Position numbers and translations under genes: made by a program. From NCBI RefSeq assembly GCF_008831285.2, contig NC_045139.1:2054704-2118703 (forward strand): DNA of 64,000 nucleotides, given 5' to 3'. The notes under the pieces are model-generated. The model had not been told where the DNA came from. It ran no database searches and worked only from the letters and a program-made list of their open reading frames with translations. Shown piece after piece: positions 1-13,377 of this stretch (within the stretch, counting starts at the first letter, position 1; every line of letters begins with the position of its first letter). This DNA is from Nymphaea colorata. Lineage: Eukaryota; Streptophyta; Magnoliopsida; Nymphaeales; Nymphaeaceae.

Positions 1-433
1 TTTCAAGTTTTCAACAATGGGCTATTATTTTGCACGTTTCTCGTTGGCCACCCCCTCGTGATTTTTCATTTATTCTCATAAATGCTCTTTGCGTTTCTGA
101 AATAAAACCCTAAAATTGAGGGAGGCCTATTGGGGTGTCGCCACGTGTCACCATTCTAATTTGACTTGAGTCTTCTAAATAAGGGAAGCGGAGCAATTCC
201 ATGAACACATAAATTCCTCTTACTCTTAGAAAGGAATTTGAAAAGTCACAACGGGGGGAGTGATTCAGGCCGTTGGATCCAGACAAGATCATCGGTCATG
301 AGTTGAGTCCTTTCACAAGAGCGAAGCAAACACTTGGTCTAATCACAGACAGACTCAACAGCTGTACTGAATAAATTGCCCTGCAATTTGAGCCTCTTCT
401 CATTTCAAATTGTGATTTGCTCTCAGATATATC
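1..433. promoter_or_regulatory. Upstream region of the MYB gene
   Basis: No coding sequence is evident in these 433 bases. The stretch immediately before the ATG at 434 is the presumed promoter and leader of the MYB gene. I found no confident TATA box or named operator. Confidence 0.35.
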
Positions 434-1707
434 ATGGACGGCTGGTGTGATTTTCCGGTAGATTTAGCTTTCCGGCCGGCGTGCAAAGCCGTGCATGGAG
501 ATGGATTTTCATCCAGTCATTTGGGTTCTATGTCCAAGCCTTCACCTTCAATTGCCGTTGACGCGTTCACCTATACCAACATACTTCATTTCCATCCTAG
601 CTCATCAAATTTCTTACTGGGTGGCTACCAGAATCCAGCGATTGCGCTTGCCGGCCGGCATGAGAATGCCGGTTTCTTGGGTTATTTCGGGTGTGAAGCA
701 GATGCTTTTCCGTTGGGAATTGAGGATTTCCTTGGTGAAAATGATGTGGTTGGGTCTTGCTTTAGTGAAGCAGTCGTGGATGGTGCGGTTGACAGGAGGA
801 AGAATGGAGAAACATATGAAGAAGACATTTCTTGTGTCACCACAGGTGATCAAATGGGGTTTCTTGGTCGTGGCCTTGGAAAGAAGAAGGTCAATTCAAG
901 CAAGAAAACAAGTAAGAATCAGAAGAAGGGAAATGTGATCAAGGGGCAATGGACGGACGATGAAGACAGGTAAAAATGGAATGGAGGGAAATGATGACTG
1001 AATTTTCTTTAAAATACATACGCAATAGATCCTTTTTTTTCATTTTAAATTTGGTTTCTTTTTGTGACTGTTCCCTATCATAATATGCATTCGTTTACTT
1101 TGAAAATATATTTCAACTAATTAGGCAACAAAAACTCAGGAAGTTACTGAGCATATTTGCCAAATTGTTTGCTATGAGCCGGATATACAGGACCACTGAA
1201 AGAAAGAATAGTTTTATTGATATATATATGTAGGTGAAACCACAGGAAAGAATCGAGCAAAAGATGGCAGTTTTTTTATCTAAATCAGAGTTTTACTATC
1301 TTTGCTGCCATTCCTTGTGGTTATTAAAGCAAACAGAAGGAAAGTCCAGTTGGATTTAATGTGACAATTGAAGGAAAAGTCAGTATAGGATTTCTTAATT
1401 TTAGAGATCAACCATTGCTAGATTGAGCTACCAACAACGATCTGAAGGCCGATTTATCGTGCCTAATTCATGCTATGCTTGCAAAGTTAAGGCACAACAC
1501 ACATGAAGACTGCAATCGAACGATGCTGCTTCGTTCATGTTATTTTACCAAGATGTCACACAGTTACAGCAAAACTTTTCGTTTGTGGAAAAATTTTTCT
1601 TTTCCTTGGATGTAACATCTCTAGAAATCTAGTTTCTCTTTTCCTTGGACGTAACATCTCTAGAAAGATAGCCTGAGAATCGGTAATTCTTATTAGCATG
1701 CTTACTT

Positions 1708-1745
<38 letters not shown>

Positions 1746-1903
1746 GCTGTTATTGATCAGACTGATCATGCGTGCAGGCTATTGAGGCGTCTGGTTGAAC
1801 AGTTTGGTTTGAGGAAATGGTCTCATATAGCCCAGATGCTGAAGGGGAGAGTAGGCAAACAGTGCCGTGAAAGATGGCACAACCATCTGCGCCCTAATAT
1901 CAA

Positions 1904-1941
<38 letters not shown>

Positions 1942-2657
1942 TGTTTTGACGTTACATGTCTTAAACTTCTGAAGATCTAAACTGTTAACTTGCAATGCAG
2001 AAGGATGCTTGGACAGAAGAGGAGGAGAGAATGCTGATTACAGCCCATTCAGAGATCGGAAATAGATGGGCAGAGATCGCCAAGAGACTTCCAGGAAGAA
2101 CAGAGAACTCAATCAAGAACCACTGGAACGCTACCAAGAGAAGGCAACTCTCGAAAAGGAGGTCCAAGTCCTCTGATGCAGAAACCAAGAAACCCATCTC
2201 CATCTTACAGGAATACATCAAGAACCTAAGCTCTTCGTCGTCGTCATCGTCGTCCACAGTATTTGACCATCAAAAAGATCGAAGCCACATTGACGACAAG
2301 GCTTCAATGAACCAGGCACAAGATTCAAACCGATTGGCAAATACGGATTTCTCATCCCATGAGAACTCGAGCGTCACCAGGGAGCAAGGATTCATCCCTG
2401 ACTGCTACAACCACAACGATGGTAGCTACCCTTTTAACGCCAGTGATGATCTCCTGATTCATTTCCAGGAGAGGACCAAGAACGGGAGCCAAGATGTTAA
2501 TATCAACGATCTCTTTGAGTTGCCACCGTGCCAAGTGGTGGAGCCAAAGAAAGAAATGATAGATCCTGACGAAATGAGTGAAGAAGAGAAGAAAGCAGAC
2601 GTGGATCTGGTGGAGATGTACTTCAAACTGAGTTCCAGTCTTCCTAACAGCAGCTGA
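434..2657 (+). CDS. R2R3-MYB transcription factor, MYB98/MYB64/MYB119 type
   Basis: Three exons, 434-969, 1778-1904 and 2001-2657, join in frame through GT-AG introns to give 439 residues. Residues 1-169 are a long non-conserved N-terminus ending in a lysine-rich stretch. The R2 repeat follows (about 170-221, starting KGQWTDDED and containing [14 protein letters not shown]), then R3 (about 222-272, KDAWTEEEE to [14 protein letters not shown]). The KGQWT start and [10 protein letters not shown] are typical of the plant clade containing MYB98, MYB64 and MYB119, whose Arabidopsis members act in the female gametophyte. That role is family knowledge, not shown here. The C-terminus is rich in Ser, Asp and Glu and ends in an acidic segment, as expected for an activator. 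CT microsatellites lie in both introns beside exon 2. The product should be nuclear and bind DNA. The exact orthologue within the clade is not resolved. Confidence 0.92.
1709..1743 (+). repeat. (CT)n microsatellite in MYB intron 1
   Basis: An uninterrupted CT run lies about 35 bases before the exon 2 acceptor and probably serves as part of the polypyrimidine tract. Confidence 0.9.
1907..1938 (+). repeat. (TC)n microsatellite at the start of MYB intron 2
   Basis: A TC run begins directly after the GT donor at 1905-1906. The whole intron is only 96 bases, so the run fills about a third of it. Confidence 0.9.
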
Positions 2658-4814
2658 AATCCCTTTCCATATGCGCCTTTCTCGACGAACGAAGACATGA
2701 AAGTTGAAAAAATCCGCAACAGATGTAGGTAATGACCGAGGAGATGGAAGAAGAGAAGGGAAGAAGCATGATCATAGCTTGTTTAACAAGAAGAGTATGA
2801 AACAGTCTGCATGTTCTTTGGTTTCTAGCTAACTTGATTTTCCACGTCTACGTTGCATGGAACTACATCAGAGCTTTTTTGTTTCACCTTTTCAATGTAT
2901 TCGATCTGCAGCTTTATGTTCACATATTGTCCATGCAGACAACTGCCATCTGTTCTTCTGTTTGCATGACGACGACGATCAATTGGTGCTAGATAGAGAA
3001 AGAGAGAGAGAGAGAAAGAGAGTCCAGAAAACAGTAATGAGTAATGGAGAAAGATAGTGTAGAGCCAACGTTGGATATGGATCCGACATACTTTCAACTT
3101 GGTATCGAATTTTGAATCTGAATCCCAAAAGGAAAAAGAGATCCGACCTGGTTATTCGTAACATTAACCAGGATTCTTATGTGGATCTAATCCTGGGGTA
3201 CAGTATAGTTGATCCAATTGAAATGAAATCCAAGCCCGAGGTTTGGACCATTAGAAGATGTTTCCTTCCAACTCGAGGCTGATAAGAACACAGCCAAGCT
3301 ACTCGGTGCGACCAAAAGACAAAAAATGCCTTTATTAGGTTGGGTCGTGCTGCGTTTGTTCGGATCCATCATTAATTGTTCATGAAGACATGAACAACGT
3401 GTTCGGCCCTGGGAGGGCGTGCGCGTTATGGCAGGGGCTAAGAAGGATTTTTCTTTTTCCATCCTTTCTCATTTTACCTTTACTGGTGCTTTTCACTTTT
3501 TTATTTTTTTGCATTTTAGAAGATGCTAAAAAGCTGGTGGCAATGTCTGAAAAAGAAAGAAAAATAAAAAATAGCAAAAAATTTAAAATCATCTTTCAAA
3601 AAATAAAAATATATAAGTACAATTTAAGAATATAAAATAATATTGAAAATAATAGTTGAAAGCAGGCAGGTGGCACTCTTGAATCGACTGGTGGATGGCA
3701 TGAGTTTGCCCGTTGATCCGATTCCAAACGAACGATTCTGACAACATAAAGGCTACCAGCTGACCCGTGCTCCCTTTAAACGGTAGAACACATGGCACAC
3801 ATAAATCCTTTAAGCTGAATGAGATTAAGAGTTCAAAATATTTGGATGTTTCTACTAACCTATGTTTGATTTAAGAGAATCAAACACACGTCTTTCACCG
3901 CCTTCAAGGTTTAAACGTTGAAACCGAGCCAGCAAAGTGCGTCGGAAAGATCCTCAGCATTTGATAGATTGGATGTTAAATTAAAAAGTGTGCTTAAAAA
4001 AAATACTCAAATTAAACAAACTAAAGATTTAAAGAACATAGATCTTACATCCACATGCATGTTAAAAACATTGGATTTAAGATCACATGGAGAGGAGAGG
4101 CAGTCCGGCCTTAAATCTGCGGATTTGAAATTGTAATGAGATGTAAACTGGTGGCAGATCTCACCCTAAAAGCAAACACTCTTGCGTCTGGTTGCGTTGA
4201 CTGATAAGTGATGAGTGCTTTGACCGAATTGCACTCTAGTATAGAGAAAGAGCCGATAAAATGAAAATATATATCAAAATTTAGAGACAAAAGGTTTCCT
4301 AAATACAAAAACAAGAAAGAGAGAGACTTTATTAAAGTTTACACTTGCCTTTCATGCACAGCTACTATTCAAAAGTGATGTTACAGCAACATTTGAGGGC
4401 TTTTACTACACATTTGCTCCCAACAGCGACTCTATTATCCGCTTTTTTGGGGGAAAACTGTCAACGAGGGACCTGTCTTTTCAAAAGTTTTGGATTCATA
4501 TGAAATAGATAAAATTTTAAAAAGTGCTAAACTTTTAGTGCATTTGCAAGGAATGATCCAACACTTGGATAATTACAAAAAACTGCCCAAGTTTATAAAA
4601 TAATTTACGAACACATTTTTCATGAATGAAAAGCTCCAAAATATATTTTCTGAAACCGTTTTAAATAGAAAAGAAAATACATTGAAGTAGAGTTGTTTTC
4701 CAATCCGCATAAAATCCAGAGACAGATTTTGAATGCAAATCCAGTACCATACTAAAATCCAATAGTTAAACTTTCACTACTTGCAATTAGAGTTTTAGCA
4801 GTCATTGGTCACAG
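2658..4814. other. Intergenic region between the MYB gene and the orphan exon
   Basis: No coding sequence recognised. It holds the presumed MYB 3' untranslated region, a GA run near 2997-3022, and AT-rich DNA. Short open frames here have no recognisable motif. Confidence 0.6.
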
Positions 4815-4963
4815 TTACCAATTCTCCTCCTCTAACCAGTCACCAGTAAGGTGTGAACCCAGTTTGTAGTCTTGCTTGGAGTGGACAATGAAGCCTTTCG
4901 CATCCACAACCCAAGTTCCTCGCCTTCTGTCAACCTCCTTTTTGGAAGATTTCCAGGTACTGC
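4815..4963 (-). pseudogene. Orphan coding-like 3'-terminal exon, unidentified
   Basis: Read on the minus strand in the frame ending with the TAA at 4815-4817, about 48 codons are open. The peptide looks protein-like (RRRGTWVVDAKGFIVHS, then GSHLTGDWLEEENW at the stop). An AG acceptor may lie near 4963. I could not identify the family or assemble convincing upstream exons in the 500 bases before the PPT stop codon. It could be the last exon of a gene whose other exons are lost, a gene fragment carried by a transposon, or chance. It lies downstream of PPT on the same strand, in what would otherwise be PPT 3' flank. Confidence 0.35.
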
Positions 4964-5506
4964 TGGATCATCAATTGCAGAAAAGTAGCTCAAGTTGTAA
5001 TTAGCGCAACTCCAAAGTCCCATTGTTTGATTAACCTCAATATGTACATTCAATACCCAGAAATCGAAGAAAGAGCCCAAAATATCAGAGGGTAGTGTTC
5101 ATCAGCGTACTGCTGGAGGCATAGTTAGGAACACTCCGCAATCACATCTGGGCTGAGCACTCACCAAGCTTTGCATTAGGGCGTATTATTCTTTTGGGAA
5201 TAATTCACTGTAACAATAATAACTCCATAATTTCTAGAGTGAAAAAATAAAAAATTTCAACAAACATTGAAACAACAAATTTTTCTTCTTTTTCCCATTT
5301 CCTTGCTAGCGAAGTAAGCATTTTAAGGCACAAGTTGATGCTAAACAAACAAGGCTCCCAACAAAACTTTCAGAGGAGAAAGCAGCAAATCAATACAGGC
5401 AATGTTGAGCAGTTTCACTACTCAAAGCTCAGTTGCTTGTGCTCTTCTTTTCTTTCATGGAAAATATTAGAAAACAAAACCCTAAATCACTAAAATGGCA
5501 GTAAAC
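4964..5506 (-). other. 3' flank and presumed 3' untranslated region of PPT
   Basis: No coding sequence recognised other than weak open frames. AT-rich DNA downstream of the PPT stop codon, where the transcript should end. Confidence 0.4.
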
Positions 5507-8500
5507 TCAGGCAGCCTTGGCTTCAGGCTTTGGCTTTATGCGCTTTACACGTGAATACAGAAACACTCCAGCCAATGCCACTCCGGTGCCTGTGCATGAT
5601 AAACGGTGGATACATTAGAGAAAACATGTCTGACTCGACATGCATATTTAGTAGTTAGATCCGAATATTGGGTTTATAAGTCGTGTAAAAGAAACATACC
5701 TAATGAGTTGATAGGTGAGACTGGGGTCCTGAAGAAGAGAACGGATGTCACAATAACCACAACCCTCTTCACACAGTTGCCGACAGAATGAGTTACAGGT
5801 GACACTCTAGCAAGTATCATGTATGAGACCTGCATTCCCGAAACAGATTCATAAACAAACAAGGACAACAGTCTTTACGCCAACTGAAAATTGATATGGT
5901 ATCTGGCATGGATACAATAGTAAGGCATGTGCTAGATTTATCTTAAAAGTATACACAAACAAAATACATGTGCTGATCTAATCCACATGCTGTTTCAAGT
6001 TTGTCACTCCAAAGCAGGATTACTATATTATTTCAGATGAGAAAGAACCGTCACAAGCAACAACCACCTCTTGCTCCAACTTTTGCATGGAGAGACAATT
6101 CTCAAGTTCAAACAGGTATGTCAATCACATATTGGAGAAGCCATGTAATGCTAACAAGTACACCTTTTTCATGCATGTGATGTGCAAAGGACAAGGGCCA
6201 CTGACCAAAAATATACATAACAAATAACAGAAGCATAAACTCAAGTGCTGAAGGCCTACCTGCTGATAAGCATGGAAACAAATGCAGGCCAAGAGGGACC
6301 TTGTGCATAGCTCTCTAACATTCAAACCCTGGAACAGGAAAGCTCGGGTCAAATGCTCTCATGTGCCAAACTTGTAGGACAATACATCACCTAAAATAAA
6401 GAGTATCTCTTAGAAAAATCAAATTCCAAAACGCTTACAGCCGACTGAAGATATGCAGGGGTGAACTTGATGCCTTCAGTGAATATGGTTACAGGAGCCA
6501 ACAAGAAAAATGACATAATTGTTATGATTGAGAAGAGGTTTATGTTGTCAAGGGAGTCCTGCAAGGAATATATTACTAAATTAAAGCTTCCAACTAAAAG
6601 AGACAAGCATGAATAGTAGTTGAATTCTAAACCTCCCACAGTTCATTGGCAAGAAAGTACAAAGTAAATTTACCTCCTTCTTGACCATGAACTTCTTGCT
6701 CAACACATTACGGGATTGGAATGTAACATTAGAAGCCATAGCACTCCAAAATCCAGCCCTGTTCCATTGCAGACAAAGAGAATAAACCAAGCCATTCTAA
6801 AAAATCACTAAGGATAATGACAAGGACATACAATGTTTTACATAGCAGACAACAATTTGGCCCTGATAAAGGATTCTCTATTTGAATAATTCATTAAAGC
6901 TCATTACTTCGTTTTAGGCTTTTAGCCAATTAAAGGTTTGAATTTTCAGAAGCCTTCGTCAAACTTGAGAAAGAAAAAAGAAGACAGATATGTAGTGAAG
7001 GAAAACAGCTACAAGAACAACCATACACGAATAGGCAGATGAGGGTGTAAGAATGTTGTTTGTTTACCAATTGAAAGACGCTTCAGTCATCGATGCCAAT
7101 GCTACTCCACCAACAATTGGCAGGAGCGAAGCAACAACCCAAACTGTTGGAAACTGCAATAAGCAAGAAAAAAAGGTGATCAAGTGCTCTTAAGTGTGGA
7201 GAACATAATTTTGAACATCCATAAACATTGTAATGCAACTATAAATGTTTGCAGCAGAAACAATGAAATAGAAATTTTATAGGGCTAAATAGTTTACATT
7301 TTACACCTCAAAATTAAATGATGAAATCAATTTTTTTTTAAAAAAAAAAAACATTTATTCATTAAGACAACTGATAAGGATGCAGATAACGGGGGCATGC
7401 GAACAGCACATGGTGAATATATCAGTGGCCAGAGTTTGAGATACAGTCTTGAAGTTACTAATGTTCACAAGTACATAATGTATGAAACAAGCATTTTTTT
7501 TTAATATCTAAGAAAGTAGAAAAGTTTATGGACTAATAAGAATCCAAACCAGAGAAGAATAACAGCAAAAAACCCAGTTACCTAAAATGTTAAACCAAAT
7601 ATCTCAAGAAACAAGTCACAAATAACGTCTCAGAATTTTAAACGGCGAGGTTTTTCTTGGGTATAATACGGCGAGCTTGAAAAAAAAGGGAAAAATACGG
7701 CAATTTTTTTTAAAAAATAAAAAACTAAAAATAGTGAAAAATAAAATAAGTGAGAAACTAATAACACAAACATCATAAGATAAGTAGATTTGCAACAAAT
7801 AAAAAATAGAAAATGAAAAAAAGTGTTTGGCATTAAAAAACTGAAAAAAATGAGAAAACGTGAACGTCGTGTTTTTAACGTTTTTTTCAACAAAATGCGT
7901 TTTTTTTTCAGTTTTAAAAGGCCATTTAATTTATCACGTTTTTTTTGAAAAAAAACGCGTTTCTGTGTCTCTAAATTTTAGACTATTAAAAGAAGAAATG
8001 CAAATTGTAAAGTTGGGGAAGACTTCCATAACCATGATATGTACCTTATCTAACTAATGTCCTCCAGAACAATATATACTTATCCCTTCAAAATCATGTC
8101 AGTAAGGGAAAATAAACCAAATATCGCATAGGCACAAACTGCTTTCACATAGATGCAGCAAGAAACCCTCAACACTCCTTATGTGATCATATGAGAAGTC
8201 CAAACCTTTGGATGGGGGTACAAAACATGGACACGTAAAAGTAACTTAGTAAGGATCTAGCTAATCTAACAACAGCCAACATATCATAAATGTAACCTAG
8301 ATATAAACAAGAGGATTGCTTTTAATAACCTACAACTGTATCAATAGAAGCACCACACCATTTCCAAACAACAACAGTAACCAAAATTATGACCATATGC
8401 TCTAGGGGTATGGAAAAAGCAAAATCAATCTGGAAAAGATAAACCACAATCAAACTGGTAAGATTACTTTTAGTAAATCCGAGACATGCGTACATACCTC

Positions 8501-10256
8501 GCCAAGGAACATTGCAGAAAGGAGAACAGAGAAGAAGGGCTCCATTGCTTTGATTGTATGCGTGAAGGAAACAGCAACTTTTCCAAGACTCATATTGGTA
8601 AAAAGATTCCCCATGGTGTGGACTACTGCCAATGGTAAGATTGCCAACAGCTGAATATAGCACATTCATTACAGGAATGTTAAAGACAATTGAATATGTT
8701 AGCCATCTTACGTCTAGAATTTGGGAAAAAGCTAGGAGTCATCAGTTTACCTGTGAGCCACTAATTTTTGGTTTCTTATACAGCCCCGTTGCCCACATGA
8801 AGAGAACAATAACACTTCCAACAGAAAATTGCAAAGTTGTGACTGTTATCGGAAAGTGATAAACCTTCAAAACCTGCGCAGAGAAACATCACTTCAACAG
8901 ATGTGTGATCTGAGCCTTACACGACATAATTGGGCATTATTACTAAATTACTAATAAACTAGTTAAGCTCCAGATAGATTAATAAGACATTTTTCGGCTG
9001 AAAACGGCAAGCTATTCAATAAAAAAATAAGTTGACACAGTGTTTCCTTTTGCTCTGGATATCTATCATCATTCTGTTTATTGACAACTGACATACAACG
9101 GAAAAGCCTTTACCAAAACCAAGTGTAATCATAATAATCAAAGTGGAATAACTGAAAATGGCTCGAAAATGTAAGCATAATTTGACTAGAAATAAAAAGA
9201 AAATTCGAGTAACCAAAACAGAGAAGCCAGCAAGGAGACTAGATACTGAGGTGCTAAAATCAAGAAAGATTATCAATGATGTCAGATTACACATCCACAA
9301 GATAAGATGAAAAGATCTACTTCATAAAATCAATTCCATAGCTTCCATAACCTAGTACAACTATATATGGCTATCCTTCACTTCCATTGTGCCTGACTTA
9401 GAAGTTAGAACCTTACTGACACTGTTATTTTCTCGCTATGAGCATAACAATTGGACTTCAGTTACCAATGCACTAATTTCATTGCTATAGTTGTTGAGAA
9501 CTATGAGCCGAAGTTCACCATTCACTACTACATACTAAAGCCCGCCAGAAAAATTGATAGAACCATAATCACCGAACTCTTAATCTATTTTCCACCAGTG
9601 TCAGGAGATCTACAAATAAGCGAAAGCGGCTAAACAAGCGGAGAAAAAAAAATGGAATCAACAGAATACATATTCTCAGGCAATCTGGTTTTCCGTTGCC
9701 TAACAACCAAACTCTTCAAAAGAAACAAGAAAAATTCGTTAAACAAACATGCATGTATTAAATCATAGACTTCGAAATTTTGACAAAAGGAACAGCAATA
9801 TATTTTGCTCGGCACCCACATCATAAGAGTCGAAAAAAAGGCATGAGAAAAGATTACCTGCTTGTTGTAGATATTGAAATAGATATTGAAGAGATACCAA
9901 AGACCAAAGAGAGATCCGAGAACCAGAGTTTGGGCAATGCCACCGGATCCCCCCTTCTCCGCCGAAGCCGAGTCTCCTCCGACGCTCTCCGGCACGGAGC
10001 TCGCCTTTACAGTGAAATCCTTCCTCCCGTTCTTGCACACAACTGGAGACACCGCGGGAAAAGTGGAGACGAGGGGGTCGAAAGCAGGTTTCGATGGCAG
10101 ATGATCATGCTGCTCATGTCTTGCTCTGAGATCCAGACGCCTTGTGGGGAGGGGGAGATTATTGGAGTGATGGGTAAGCGAGGTCAGTCCTCTTGGTATG
10201 TTCCTGCTTCTCAGGAAAGGGTGGCAGGGCGAGAAGGCTAGGGTTCCACTCTGCAT
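5507..10256 (-). CDS. PPT: Plastid phosphoenolpyruvate/phosphate translocator
   Basis: Nine minus-strand exons join in frame: 9858-10256, 8751-8873, 8498-8650, 7068-7153, 6674-6758, 6439-6558, 6260-6328, 5700-5829 and 5507-5589. They encode 415 residues. The first ~90 residues, rich in Ser, Arg and Pro, form a plastid transit peptide starting MQSG as in known PPTs. The translocator domain follows, with hydrophobic helices from about 107 onward. Diagnostic stretches include [66 protein letters not shown] and [17 protein letters not shown]. Lys366-Arg367 in the last match the conserved substrate-binding pair. PPTs exchange PEP for phosphate across the inner envelope and feed the shikimate pathway and fatty-acid synthesis. 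The ATG at 10256 was chosen because the frame upstream reaches only non-ATG codons in a CT repeat. TPT and GPT paralogues fit less well. No lesion seen. Confidence 0.95.
7615..7985. repeat. AT-rich low-complexity insertion in PPT intron 3
   Basis: Long A and T runs with several short self-complementary pieces (for example T8-G-A8 near 7939-7956). They occupy the middle of the 1344-base intron 7154-8497. A TATAATACGG word near the start recalls the AT-rich elements at 48.9-51.6 kb. No clear target-site duplication was found, so assignment to a transposon family is only suggested. Confidence 0.35.
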
Positions 10257-10560
10257 GGTTCGTCTCTGCCTCTCTCTCTCTCTCACTGATGAAGTAAGAA
10301 CAGATCTCCCTCTCTATTAGAAGTTGGAACGACTCTGTCTCTGTCTCCCTCTCTCTCTATAAATATCCGAGAGACCCCTCCGCAGTCCGCCCGCAGTCTC
10401 ACTCTCTCTCTAGTCTCTACCAAACACTGAAGAGAAAGGGAGAGTGGTTGAAATATCCGCCCATGAAAGAGGAGAGGGAAGAATGGACGGTGACTTACTG
10501 ATGTCAGCCCATGACCTAATTTTAAACATCTCTTCCCTTCTCAGCTCTCTCTCTCTCTCT
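10257..10560 (-). promoter_or_regulatory. CT/GA-rich leader and promoter of PPT
   Basis: On the minus strand this reads as GA repeats (runs at 10271-10284, about 10338-10358, 10398-10412 and 10546-10560). A TATTTATA box lies at 10358-10365, about 100 bases before the ATG. GA-rich leaders are common in plant housekeeping genes. The start site is inferred. Confidence 0.4.
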
Positions 10561-13377
10561 CAAATTTAAATTTGAAAAATGCATGACACAAATAATATAC
10601 ATATTTTTTTGTGTATATTAATTTTTTGATTAATTTTAGAAATATATGACACAATTTAACGATTTTTTTAATGTTTTATAATATTTATAAAGTAACTTCA
10701 AAATTTCAAAATCATGAAGCGTTTGAATATGGCTCCAAAACATCAGTGTCATTTGATAAACCTTTTGCTTTAAATCTCATCAAATATTTTTCTTGGATCA
10801 AACAGAGATGGGGGCTGCAGCACATGGCAACGACAGGGATGAGAACATGGTGGGCAGGTGGAGGCAGCTGGCGAAATTAATAAAGTGGAAACAACGTTTT
10901 GGTGACATAGATTGCATGAGATGTCATGGAACAGTATGTTCCTTGGGCGGGATTCTTGCTATCAAACAACTTCAAAATTTCTCATATGATGACGGAATAA
11001 AAATGAAAATGATAGACGATTATATGTAGAAGTATCCAAATTGTAGCTAGTGTTATCAAAATCAGATTGAATCAGCTTAGATTCGAGTTTAAATTTTTAG
11101 AGGTAGTTTGGCAGCATAAATACTTTATAACTGTCCCATAAATCAATCGTAATCGTAAAGATTAGAGTAAGTTAATTGAAACAATAGTTCTATTGTTTGA
11201 TGAACATGTTTCAAAACAGATTCATGAAATACTCATCAAATGTGTTTATTGTCAAATAATTTTTTATGAGACCATTTGGACATAAAAACACTGAGAGTTA
11301 TTTTATGATGAATTTATGGAATATTAGAACTATATTTTTAATATGTTATAATCTTCATTCAGATTCATGTGATACTTACAAAGTGTCTTAAACCTAGTGC
11401 CGGAGGGAGGGGGCCCGCCCGGGCCATGGCCCGGGTGAGCCCAAGAAATTTTTTTTTTACATTGAAAAAATCAATTTTTTTTAGTAAACCCCTAAAAGAT
11501 CTAAATCAAACTTATTATGGTAGTAAATGAACTAAAAAAATAGATTATTTTTTGATGAATGAAACGAACTAATGGTGCGGACTCTCTCAGTATATCAAAT
11601 TCATGTAATATACTTGCACAAAATAAATCTTATTAAGATTTGGAATACCTCACAAGGTTGAATATTTCACAACAAGCGCATAAAATTTTGAAAACGAATA
11701 ACAAAAAGTACTCAAATATTTCACAAAAAGCACATATAATTTTGATAACGAATAACAAAAAGGTACTCATATTTTAGTCATCTGACATTTCGTTACCTAG
11801 ATTTCAGCATGTTCTACACTGTAATATAAAATATTCAATAATGGTTCAGCCGCCGGGTCGCTGCTCCATTGTGGGCTGACGGTTTTCAGATAATCCAGAA
11901 TCCATCGTAACAAAGATCCAGATATGCGAGTCGTTTTCCGAGATTTGAAGCCAAAATAGTGGTCAACTTTATTAAACTTTCCCACAAATATGTTGACCAT
12001 TAGCTCTTATTTAGCCGTCCACCTGAACGTACTCCCCTCTAGAAAATTCAGATCCGAATGAAGATTTGGATCTGAAACTCCAAAACATGACCCGATTCAG
12101 CGTATCCAATCAGATTCCATGGAATTGCCTTACTGAATCTAGTTCTTTTAGTCGGATTGGATCTGAGTTTCCAGATTTGGATAAAATGGGATGCACTGGA
12201 TCCGAATGGAAGACGATGAAATCCATGGAATTTCAGATCCACATCATGTGAAGTTAGGTGAAAGGCAAGAAGGGTGGGATTGAGTAGAAATCACTCAGAA
12301 ATGGATCCATCCAAGCATGGTTGTTGCATGCACACCTACCAACCCACTGGAGCTAAGATGGACGGCCATCTTTTAACGCATTTTATTTATTTAAATATTT
12401 TTGTATTTTCGATTTTTCTGGTCATTACATTGCTTTCTCTCTTTTTTTCTTTTTATCCCCAACATTTTTCTATATGATAAATAGCAGTGAGGCAGATCTG
12501 GAGCTGGTCTGAGTTGGTTCGCTAGATGATCGACGAGAACCTGACCACATCATGAATAGTTTTTTCTATTTTTTGTTTTTTGGAAATCTTCTGAGAAATA
12601 TTTGTTTCCGATTCACAATCGGTTCACCTGAATCAGTGAATTGGCCGATTCACCAAGTCAGCCGACCGATTCACCGATTCATGATCGATAGATCAGTCCT
12701 CTACCAGGTCACAAGATAAAATACTCTTCTTGTTCGCCCAGATGATAAAATCATTATTTATTTTTTTTTTTCAATTTTTCTAAGATCAATTATCTATCTT
12801 TTGAAAATTTACATTCGAAAGTTTTTTTCAAAAAAAAAAAATTGGTAGAGGAAAAGAACTCCCTCATCCTTACAACAATCAAGTTATCAACCTAAAAATT
12901 CAAAAAAACTTTGTCACACCTCTAAATGTCTTTTCAGGAAGTGACTGTACACTTGCTATCTTCACAACCCAAATGCTTAAATTTGAAAATTAAAACTAAG
13001 GTGAGGTTTGTTTATAGTATAGATATAATTTTAAGAAATGAAAATTTTGAACCCTCTTCTTTTATATATATATATATATATGTATTAAAAAACCAAGTTC
13101 TTTATGTTGATTCTCAAAAACAAATATCTCTCTCTCTTTCTCTCTCAAAAGAAGAAAGATGCATTCAGGAAGCATATGAACTTTGAAGATCCCACAGATT
13201 CACCTTTTTGCTGCTTGTGATCTGAGCAGCTTTTTGTTAATTCTTTCATGTAATCTTTTTATGCAAGTATGCATGCTTTTCATCACGGGGACCAGAATTC
13301 AAAGCAGAATATATGTGCATGAGTTGTATTCCTTTTTATTCGACAACATCAAAACCAAAATCACGACGACTATGGCC
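10561..13377. other. Intergenic region
   Basis: AT-rich DNA without a recognisable gene. An 18-base perfect GC palindrome lies at 11418-11435 inside what resembles the end of a degraded hAT-type MITE. A short (TA)n run lies at about 13063-13082. Confidence 0.55.
11418..11435. repeat. 18-base perfect palindrome CCCGGGCCATGGCCCGGG
   Basis: The sequence equals its own reverse complement. It sits in a short GC-rich island within AT-rich DNA, followed by a T run. The layout resembles the termini of the hAT-like MITE at 52.55 kb. Confidence 0.85.

Noticed and set aside
9780-10241. 153-codon plus-strand frame over PPT exon 1
   Set aside because: Opposite strand of the transit-peptide exon; no motif, and PPT is well supported.
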